Source: Campanula takesimana
Taxonomy: Eukaryota; Streptophyta; Magnoliopsida; Asterales; Campanulaceae
Length of the DNA: 64,000 nt
Assembly (NCBI GenBank): GCA_026119855.1
Contig: JAOWBW010000250.1
Span: 1,178,001-1,242,000 of the forward strand
Reading direction: 5' to 3'
Part shown: positions 35,227 through 44,800 of the stretch, piece by piece
Numbering within the stretch: the stretch's first letter is position 1
Layout of the letters: each line of letters starts with the position of its first letter
Notes under the pieces: model-generated
Database searches by the model: none
Told to the model about the DNA's origin: nothing
The model's input: only the letters and a program-made list of their open reading frames with translations
Program-made: the position numbers and the translations under genes

Positions 35227-36562
35227 TTAATTTTGAAATATTCGAAATATATCAAAAGATTCACTTTTGTTTTTCATCAAGTAGAAATAGCCATATCTAC
35301 TAAAATCATCAGTGAATGTTATGAAGTATTTAAATCCTCCCCTAGCACTGTTGTTTAAAGGTCCGCATACATCAGTATGTATTAGGCCCAATAAGTCACT
35401 AGCCCTTTCACTACTCTTAATAAAAGGTGTCTTAGTCATTTTTCTAAGTAAACATGACTCACAAGTCTCATATGATTCAAAATCATTTGAGCCTAAAAAT
35501 CCGTCCCCATGGAGTTTAGAGATACGCTTCTCATTAATATGACCAAGACGGCAATGCCACAAATAAGTATGATTTACATCATTAGGTTTAGATTTCCTAT
35601 TTATGTTATAGACATCATCATTATTTTCATTCTCAACATCAAGGATATAAAGTCCATTAAATGAACATGCAGTATAATAAATCATATCATTTAAATAAAT
35701 TGAAAACTTCTTATTCTTAATTAGAAAACTATAACCTTCATTATCCAAACAAGAAATTGAAATAGTATTTCTACTCAAATCCGGAACGTAATAACAATTG
35801 TTCAAAACAAGAATTAATCCGCTTGGTAAAATAACTTCATAGGTTCCTACGGCTAATACGGCAACTCTTGCTCCATTCTCCACACGTAGGTCTACTTCGC
35901 CATCTTTGAGTAGCCTCTTATTCTTTAGTGCCTGCACATTTAAACAAATGTGAGATCCACATCCGGTATCTAATATCCAGGAACTAGAAGTAGAAAGGAG
36001 AATATCTATAACATAGATACCTGAAGTAGAAGCAGTCCCACTGCCCTTCTTCTTCTTCTTCTTCTTCTTCTTCTTCTTCTTCTTCTTCTTCTTCTTCTTC
36101 TTCTTCTTCATTTCTTCCATATAAGCTTTGCAATTTCTCTTCCAATGACCGGTCTCACCGTAATGGAAACAAATTACATCCTTTTGAGTGTCTACTTTAG
36201 CCACTACAGCAGCGGTGGCAACTTTTTCCTTGCTTGCTATAGGTTTGACAACTTTTTCCTTGCTTGCTATAGGTTTGGCAACAATTGCCTTACTTTTACC
36301 TTTGTTTTTGAATCCTTTTCCTACCATGAGCACATGAGAGGCTTCTTTATTGATTTTCTTTTCTGCTGTCTTTAGCATCCCATGCAACTCAGACAGAGAC
36401 TTATCCATACCATGCATATTAAAGTTCATGACGAACTGATTATAGCTTTTAGGTAATGAATTTAAAATAAATCAGTAGCCAATTCAACAGAGATTGGATG
36501 ACTAAGTCTCTCCAAATTCTCAAAATGGACCTTCATCTTTAAAACATGAGGACCCACCGCCT
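35227..36562 (-). pseudogene. Copia A gag C-terminus, protease, pre-integrase and integrase start
   Basis: One 400-residue frame runs through the gag tail (LSELHGMLKTAEKKI), a tandem KPIASKEKV repeat at about residues 52-70, a CCHC-type zinc knuckle at about 87-100 whose second Cys is Tyr (CFHYGETGHWKRNC), and about 21 lysines encoded by a CTT/AAG microsatellite. The protease active site WILDTGCGSHIC, pre-integrase YLWHCRLGHINEKR with CESCLLRK, and integrase start HTDVCGPL, TFTDDFSRYGY follow. The N-terminal gag ends at 36562 where another LTR begins. The lost Cys and the lysine run suggest the gag no longer works. Confidence 0.85.
36046..36109. repeat. (CTT)n microsatellite encoding polylysine in copia A
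   Basis: About 64 bases of uninterrupted CTT (AAG on the coding strand) lie between the zinc knuckle and protease. The purity suggests recent slippage in a dead copy. Confidence 0.95.
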
Positions 36563-38998
36563 TGTTGGGTTTCGTGGGATCATGCGCAGCGGAAGACTTA
36601 ACATGAAGAAACCCAAAGCCTAGATCCGTCTAAATCAATAATTTATAATACATATGCATAAGATGAATAGAAATATAACCTTATATTGCTCGGTATGAAA
36701 TCTTGGACTTTAGATGCTAAAGCAAGCACCCTCTACCGGTGATCCACACTTCGAACGGACTCAAAAACGCTTCTTGATTTGACTGCTTGATCATTAGGCT
36801 TGAAAAACATTATTGAAGAATTCTTCTTCAATCTCCCTTTGATTATTTTGTTTGATAATCAAGAATTATCAAACCATAATAACCCTAGTATAATACGTGT
36901 TTTTCTCTCTCCAATAAACTCTTGTTGATTTCCAAAATCAATGCCTAAGACTTGAATTTTGGCTGAAGAGAACACAGTTTATATATTGGGAGAAACCTAA
37001 TTCCATTAGATTAAAGGATTTCTTTCCCAGAAAGAAATCTGCCAAAAACCCGTCAGCGGACAAACTATCCGTACGGCTAGTCCAAACTATCCGTACGGCT
37101 GGTTTTTCCACTTCCCTGTTTTTCTCGTTTTTCGTGCCAAGTAAGATCTGTTCTACGTGTGTGACCCAATAGGATTATACTATGCTGCCAACGAGTCCGA
37201 AGATCTCGTAAATCATAAGCGGACTCTAGCAAGCCATTATGACTACCCAAATAGTATAACTTTGAAAGCTCAAAGTTTTCCTAGAATAGAACAAGTCACA
37301 ATCCCTTTGTCACACGATATCTTTTATTGGACATAAGTTATGGTCCAAGTCAACTTATCTTGACCAATGCTTTCTCGATCCGAGTAGATTGATATGAGCA
37401 AATGACATTGATCTCATCAATTCATTTGAGTATGGCCATACATTTCATCAATCTCACTCTTCGAGTGGCCTAAAATAGATATCTCTCTTGAGGAGGGACA
37501 AATCCCATCTTGACTTATCATTCTTCCCTACAAGAATCCGATCATGCCAATCGTACCCCTTATGATTACCTATTTAAAAATAACGTTAAAATACGTCAAA
37601 CATAATGTTCATCATGTGGAAGACGATGATAATATCAGGTCTAAGGATATCAATGATATGACTATTATGAGATTTAATTATGATATTTGACCATGCCATA
37701 AATCTCATAGCGGGTCATGTCCAGTACATGTTTCCCAACATATACCCATAAGTTTGATATGTATCTCATACACATAATTAGGGGTGGAAATGGTTCGGCT
37801 TAAACCGTGGTTTGGAGCCGAACCGAACCAAGCCGTGCGGTTTAGCTCGGTTTTCAAACATATGTGGCTCAGATCGGTTTAGAAAAATGATAAACCATAC
37901 AATTTGGTTCAGCTGACGGTCTGGCCCTTCTAAGCCGAACCAAACGGAACCAAGCCAAACTATATCAAGCTGAACCGTGAAACCGAACCGTGGAGCTGAA
38001 CCAAGGAGCCGAGTCATTAAACCGATCTAGCTGAACCGGTGAACCATATTATAGATCATTGATTAAGTTTAGTGATTTGATCTAACCGTTAGATTTAGAA
38101 AACCCTAGATACCTTATCCGCCGCCTATCGTGATATCGATTATCGTTAGTTGGAAATTCAAAACGGCACAAAATTAATTCTCGCGTCTCCAGTTCTCTCG
38201 TCTCCTTTACCCACGACTCCATCCCTCCGGCTGACATCCTTCCTGGCTTCCTCCATCTCACTCCCACTCAAACTCTGGCCTCCAAATTTATGCCACTTCT
38301 CATGGATTATGTCTCACCTACAAACATCAGCTAGTTGAAACCCTAGCTCGACCTTCCTTTCAATTTTCCGGTGATTAAAGGTAAGTTTTATCCCTTATGC
38401 TTCTTCTCGTAATTTTACTTCGAGTTTTTCTGATATTATTAGTCAATTTCTTGTATTACAGTGTCTACAATAAAGAGATCTTGCAACTTGCTCTAATATC
38501 TAAGGGTATCAAGTATCAACCATGGATAATGATGCTAATTGCAGTGTATGTTCTTCTTCATTTTTTTTTTCTTCAGTTTTGTTTTAAACAAAAATCACTT
38601 ATGTAATTTGTTTTCTGTTTTTCCCAAGTGGTATAGTATGGTTCAAACCGCGGTTTAAGCCATGGTTTAAACCGTAAAATCAGATCATGGTTCAAACCGA
38701 GACGAGCCGAACCGTGATGGTTTAGCTCAGCTCGACTTGGACTATTTTGTGGTTCAGATTGGTTTGGGATTTCTCCAAACCAATGTATAGCGGTTTGGCT
38801 TCTAAATTACCCCAAACCGAGCTAAACCGAACCATTTCCTCCCCTACACATGATTATCTATCAACCCTTATACCATTTTAAAGACAAACTAGGGACGGTG
38901 ATTATTATAGTAAACATGCAAAACATATAATAATCAATGTTGTTATCTCATCATGATATAACGGAAGGCCTTTCCCAAGGGCCTAGGGCATAATCTCC
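36563..38998 (-). mobile_element. 3' LTR of copia element B
   Basis: The LTR begins on the plus strand TGTTGGGTTTCGTGGGATCA, similar in plan to copia A's LTR but clearly diverged. It ends just before CCCACTTGCACTAGGCCC (39008 on), the complement of a copia polypurine tract. It therefore belongs to the element to its right. Its outer end abuts A's gag (36562), so B appears inserted in A. A TATA box (minus strand, near 36978) lies below two copies of AAACTATCCGTACGGCT (about 37060-37103). An hAT element occupies 37789-38846. Confidence 0.7.
37789..38846. mobile_element. Non-autonomous hAT element in copia B LTR
   Basis: Termini TAGGGGTGGAAATGGTTCGG and, inverted at the right, TAGGGGAGGAAATGGTTCGG bound 1058 bp. 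The 8-bp duplication CACATAAT/CACATGAT (37781 and 38847) has one mismatch. Subterminal AACCGAACC/GGTTTGG words are abundant. No transposase was found. Copia A's LTR has the uninterrupted site near 32870. Confidence 0.8.
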
Positions 38999-39002
38999 AA
39001 AA

Positions 39003-41454
39003 ATATCCCACTTGCACTAGGCCCAATCAATATGTATCCAATACCCAATGAGCTTAGCTTATGACCATCATAACAGCAAGTGTAAGATCTTTTATGTAAG
39101 CATATTATCCTTGTTATCATCATATGATACTTTGCATATTTTGACATTTTACATCTTAACGATTTCTCATTTTAGATGAGTATGTCAGAGTATGTGTTTG
39201 GATAAGAGCTTGGCACCTTTGTTTGTACAATAACGATTATTGTCACAATGAAGTTCTATTATATTAGTAACACTAGAAACGATTTCTAGTTTACTAATAA
39301 ATCTCTTTATTCCAACAACATTCTAGTTGCATCTCATGCTACTAGATACTCAATCATTTTGTAGAATAGTGATAGTGTTTCGCTTAGAACTCTTCTAATT
39401 AACAACACTATTATTTAAACATGTATTTATACTGTGATGTTTATCTTTGGTTTGAAAATGAATCTATGTAACCATTACAAGATCATCTTTCATTCTATCA
39501 AAGATCAAGAAAGCATCATTTAGTACTTCTCAAGTACATAAGGATGTTTCTTATCTAGTGACTGTCACTAGAACATTATTGGTATCATCTCATCATACTC
39601 CTAGTATATGGGACATTGTGTCTTAGTACATAACATGCTCTCATGATAGATCCATTTGCCGAAGCATATGAAATCCATTCATGCACCCTTTGCTCATTAG
39701 TCTTCCAAAAAAGTCTAAGTTTTTTCCAAGAGTGATGTCATGAGACATTAGCACGTAACCTCTCCAGAGTCTTGCATATTGAACCATTCAATATTTATGT
39801 CAATTTAAGTACTTTAACACAAACCAATTAACCTTTTAGATTCATCTCCATAAATCCAAATTCCAAGGATATAAGCGGCTTTTTCCAAGTCATTCATTGA
39901 GAAAATCTTTCTAAATGAGTTATATGTTAGCCACATATATAAGATTAGGAATAATGTTACGCTCCCACTAAATTTATTGTAATCACAAGTCTCTACTTTT
40001 GATGAACTTCAAACCCTTTGAATACTACATCAAAGCAAACAATCCATCTCCAATAAGCTTGCCTCAATCCATCTCATGGATTTCTTGCAACTTGCATAAT
40101 TCATTAGAATTTTATGGATTTAACAAAACCTTTAGGTTGTATCGAATACATCCTTAAGAGTGTTCCATTAAAGAACACGGTCTTTACATCCATTCGCCAT
40201 ATTTCATATTCCCAATATGACCTCATGGCAATTCTAATATTTTAAACATGACTACATGTGACAAAACTTTATGATAATTAAAATTATGAATTTGACTTTA
40301 TCAATTAGTCGCATCTAATATGTATGCACCTTGCGATCCATGTTTGTTTTCTCCAAGAAAACATAATTCCATCTTTTGGTTTTAACACCTTCAGATAGAT
40401 TGATCAGGTTCCAAACATGATTGTATTACATGGATTGCACTTTAGATTTTATGACTCTAAGTCATTAATCTAAATCCGGAGCGGACATTTGCATCTTGAT
40501 AGGTGGTAGGTCAATCATTCTAAATGTTATTTTCCTTATTACATCTATTTACAAGAAATCAAAATTTCCTTAAATATATAACAACTTATCACATATGCAA
40601 ATAACTTGTGTATACTTGAACGATTTTTTCACAACTCCTTGTAAAATTTTGTTCATCTTCTATCATAGGTTCAATGTCATTTTCTAGGTCTCGAACCATT
40701 CGAGATATATTTTACTCCCACTGATTCCTTTAGAGATAAACGATTTATGTAGAAAAAGTATCATCAACAAACCATTTGTTGTTAGGGATGTAAAATAATA
40801 TTCTTAAGTTTTCTTAGAATATCCCATGAAAATACATTTATTAGATTTAGATGTGAGTTTATCCTAGACAAGTCTCTTCGCAAGAGTCTCACAGTCCAAA
40901 TCTTTATAAAAGACAAACTAATTTTTTCGTTCATCCATATCTCATATGGAATATTTTTGAACCTTTTGATAGATTTCATTTTAGTGTGAACGTAACGGTT
41001 TCCAATAACTTCAAAAGAAATAATGTAAGATCAATTTGACTTATCATCTAACGAACCATATCCAATAAGGTCCTACCTCCATTTAGACACACTATTCGAC
41101 AATGGTGTTCTTAGTGGAGTTAATTTGTGAAATCGTTTTATCAAACATCCATAATGATTGTCAAATACTTGGTTCAAACATCCATCATTTCGATCTAATC
41201 GGAATGTTAGAATAGTTTTATCAAGTACTACTGAAGTTCTCATTTAGCATTGCTACTTAATGAACCACATACATCAATATGTATTAGGTTTAATAAGCCA
41301 TTAGCCCTTTTACTACTCTTAGTAAAAGATGTCATGATCCAAGTGAATAAGATTCACATATATCATATGATTCTAAATCATATGACTTTAAAAGTCCATC
41401 CCATAGAATTTTAGATATGTGTTTCTAAAGCATATGAATTTAATAAGCCATTAG
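39003..41454 (-). pseudogene. Copia B pol, heavily decayed
   Basis: Collinear with copia A's pol from the polypurine tract (CCCACTTGCACTAGGCCCAAT, as at 33053) through phrases matching A's RNase H, reverse transcriptase and integrase, for example AACACGGTCTTTACATCCATT against 34258-34279 and TAATAAGCCATTAGCCCTTTTACTACTC against 35387-35415. Frames are destroyed by many indels. It is far more decayed than A, although B's LTR seems to interrupt A's gag. A simple age order is therefore not certain, and recombination may have joined them. Confidence 0.6.
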
Positions 41455-41469
41455 CCCTTTTACATCATT
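41455..41469. repeat. Left copy of 15-bp target duplication
   Basis: CCCTTTTACATCATT here is exactly repeated at 48435-48449. Copia B sequence homologous to copia A continues after the right copy (TACATCATTAGGTTTGAATT, compare 35571). Everything between is therefore inserted. A 15-bp duplication plus a poly(T) start at 41470 is typical of LINE-driven retroposition on the minus strand. Confidence 0.75.
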
Positions 41470-41595
41470 TTTTTTTTTTTTAAGAAACCAGGGCGGCACC
41501 TGAGAAGATTTTATTAATTATAAAATATAAGTACAAGAGGGGGAAAACCACCCGACTCATTGCCGGATATGGAGTCAGGCCTCGTAAAAATTTGG
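41470..41595 (-). mobile_element. LINE-like 3' tail with poly(A)
   Basis: On the minus strand the sequence after the 5S gene reads through ATTAATAAAATCTTCTCAGG, TGCCGCCCTGGTTTCTTA, then a run of A. This looks like the 3' end of a plant L1-type LINE or a SINE tail derived from one. Joined directly to a 5S rRNA head, it has the architecture of a 5S-headed SINE or an L1 template-switch chimera. The LINE assignment is from pattern only. Confidence 0.45.
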
Positions 41596-41599
41596 GTTG

Positions 41600-41718
41600 G
41601 GGGTGCAACACGAGGACTTCCCAGGGGGTCACCCATCCTAGTACTACTCTCGCCCAAGCACGCTTAACTGCGGAGTTCTGATGGGATCCGGTGCATTAGT
41701 GCTGGTATGATCGCACCC
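41600..41718 (-). rRNA. 5S rRNA, complete 119-nt sequence
   Basis: Minus strand starts GGGTGCGATCATACCAGCAC and ends CCTCGTGTTGCACCCC, full-length plant 5S rRNA. The internal A, intermediate and C boxes (AGTTAAGCGTGCTTGGGCGA, TACTAGGATGGGTGACC) look unaltered, and CCCCCTGG is within known plant variation. A T5 terminator follows (41586-41590). It is a single copy embedded in a retroposon-like block and next to another partial copy 40 bp away, so it is unlikely to belong to a normal 5S rDNA array. Confidence 0.9.
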
Positions 41719-41757
41719 TATTTTGAACGGAATAAATTATCTTAAAAATTTTGGGTT

Positions 41758-41846
41758 GGGGGTGCAACACGAGGACTTCCCAGGGGGTCACCCATCCTAG
41801 TACTACTCTCGCCCAAGCACGCTTAACTGCGGAGTTCTGATGGGAT
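41758..41846 (-). pseudogene. Truncated 5S rRNA sequence (nt about 31-119)
   Basis: Starts AATCCCATCAGAACTCCGC on the minus strand and continues to the 5S 3' end. The first 30 nt are missing and replaced by an A run. It keeps the internal promoter boxes and the CCCAACCCAAAATTTTT flank. The truncation point matches that of 47342-47430. Confidence 0.9.
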
Positions 41847-44800
41847 TTTTTTTTGTTAAAAAATTGGCTTTATAGTGCCTTTAATATATAAACCGTTTAT
41901 ATATTAATAGAACCTGCTCCCAGCGGGAGTAGAACCTGAGACCTCCCCCCAGGGGAAGTCTCTAATATCAAGTGGATACCACTAGACCAAGAGGTCATTG
42001 GTAAAAATTTGGCTTTATAGTGCCTTTAGTATATAAACCGTTTATATACTATAGAACCTGCTCCTAGCGGGAGTAGAACTTGAGACCTCCCCCCCAGGGG
42101 AAGCCTCTAATACCAAGTGGATACCACTAGACCAAGAGGTCATTGGTTTAAAAAAAATTTGGCTTTATAGTGCCTTTAGTATATAAACCGTTTATATACT
42201 ATAAAGCCAAATTTTTAACCAATGACCTCTTGGTCTAGTGGTATCATAGCCTTTCCCTGGGGGGGGGGGAGGTCTCAGGTTCTACTCCCGCTGGGAGCAG
42301 GTTCTATAGTATATAAGCGGTTTATATACTAAAGGCACTATAAAGCCAAATTTTAACCAATGACCTCTTGGTCTAGTGGTATCATGGCCTTACCCTGGGG
42401 GGGAGGTCTTAGGTTCTACCCCCGCTGAGAGCAGGTTCTATAGTATATAAACGGTTTATATACTAAAGGCACTATAAAAAGCCAAATTTTTAACCAATGA
42501 CCTCTTGGTCTAGTGGTATCATGGCCTTTCCCTGGGGGGGAGGTCTCAGGTTCTACTCCCGCTGGGAGCAGGTTCTATAGTATATAAACGGTTACAAATG
42601 ACCTCATGGTCTAGTGGTATCATGGCCTTTCCCTGGGGGGGAGGTCTCAGGTTCTACTCCCGCTGGGAGCAGGTTCTATAGTATATAAACGGTTTATATA
42701 CTAAAGGCACTATAAAGCCAAATTTTTTACCAATGACCTCTTGGTCTAGTGGTATCATGGCCTTCCCCTGGGGGGAGAGGTCTCAGGTTCTACTCCCGCT
42801 GGGAGCAGGTTCTATAGTATATAAACGGTTTATATACTAAAAGAGACTATAAAGCCAAATTTTTACCAATGACCTCTTGGTCTAGTGGTATCCACTTGGT
42901 ATTAGAGGCTTCCCCTGGTGGGAGGTCTCAGGTTCTACTCCCACTGGGAGTAGGTTCTATTAATATATAAACGGTTTATATATTAAATGCACTATAAAGC
43001 CAATTTTTTAACCAATGACCTCTTAGTCTAGTGGTATCATAGCCATTCCCTGGGGGGGAGGTCTCAGGTTCTACTCCCGCTGGGAGAAGGTTCTATAGTA
43101 TATAAACGGTTTATATACTAAAGGCACTATAAAGCCAAATTTTTAACCAATGACCTCTTGGTCTAGTGGTATCATGGCTTTCCCCTGGGGGGGGGGAGGT
43201 CTCAGGTTCTACTCCCGCTGGGAGCAGGTTCTATAGTATATAAACGGTTTATATACTAAAGGCACTATAAAGCCAATTTTTTTTTACCAATGACCTCTTG
43301 GTCTAGTGGTATCATGGCCTTCCCCTGGGGGGAAATGTCTCAGGTTCTACTCCCGCTGGGAGCAGGTTCTATAATATATAAACGGATTATATACTAAAGG
43401 CACTATAAAACCAAATTTTTACCAATGACCTCTTGGTCTAGTGGTATCCACTTGGTATTAGAGGCTTCCCCTGGGGGGAGGTCTCAGGTTCTACTCCCGC
43501 TGGGAGCAGGTTCTATTAATATATAAACGGTTTATATATTAAAGGCACTATAAAGCCAAATTTTGAACCAATGACCTCTTGCATCATGGCCTTTCCCTGG
43601 GGGGGAGGTCTCAGGTTCTACTCCCGCTAGGAGCAGGTTCTATAGTATATAAACAGTTTATATACTAAAGGCACTATAAAGCCAAATTTTTTAACCAATG
43701 ACCTCTTGGTCTAGTGGTATCCACTTGGTATTAGAGGCTTCCTCTGGGGGGAGGTCTCAGGTTCTACTCCCGCTGGGAGCAGGTTCTATTAATATATAAA
43801 CGGTTTATATATTAAAGGCACTATAAAGCAAAATTTTTTACCAATGACCTCTTGGTCTAGTGGTATCATGGTATTAGAGGCTTCCCCTGGGGGGTGGTCT
43901 CAGGTTCTACTCCCGCCGGGAGTAGGTTCTATTAATATATAAACGGTTTATATATTAAAGGCACTATAAGCCAAATTTTAAAAAAGAAAAAAAACCAATG
44001 ACCTCTTGGTCTAGTGGTATCATGGCCTTCCCCTGGAGGAGAGGTCTCAGGTTCTACTCCCGCTGGGAGCAGGTTCTATAGTATATAAACGGTTTATATA
44101 CTAAAGGCACTATAAAGCCAAAATTTGACCAAAGACCTCTTGGTCTAGTAGTATCATGGCCTTTCCCTGTGGGAGAGATCTCAGGTTCTATTCCTGCTGG
44201 GAGCAGGTTCTATAGTATATAAACGGTTTATATACTAAAGGCACTATAAAGCCAAATTTTTTAACCAATGACATCTTGGTCTAGTGTTATCCACTTGGTA
44301 TTAGAGGCTTCCCCTAGGGGGAGGCTCAGGTTCTACTCCCGCTGGAAGCAGGTTCTATTAATATATAAACGGTTTATATATTAAAGGCACTATAAAGCCA
44401 AATTTTTAACCAATGACCTCATGGTCTAGTGGTATCATGGCCTTTCCCTGGGGGGGGAGGTCTCAGGTTTTACTCCCGCTGGGAGCAGGTTCTATAGTAT
44501 ATAAACGGTTTATATACTAAAGGCACTATAAAGTCAAATTTTTAACCAATGACCTCTTGGTCTAGTGGTATCCACTTGGTATTAGAGTGTTCCCCTGAGG
44601 GAGGTCTCAGGTTCTACTCCCGCTGGGAGCAGGTTCTTTTAATATATAAACGATTTAAATATTAAAGGCACTATAAAGCCAATTTTTTAACCAATGACCT
44701 CTTGGTCTAGTGGTATCATGGCCTTCCCTTGGGGGGGAGGTCTCAGGTTCTACTCCCGCTGAGAGCAGGTTCTATAGTATATAAATGGTTTATATACTAA

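Noticed and set aside
41470..41846. Cassandra retrotransposon (5S-carrying LTR element)
   Set aside because: No LTR pair, primer site or polypurine tract was seen around the 5S copies, and the end is a poly(A) with a 15-bp duplication. Not excluded without a database comparison.
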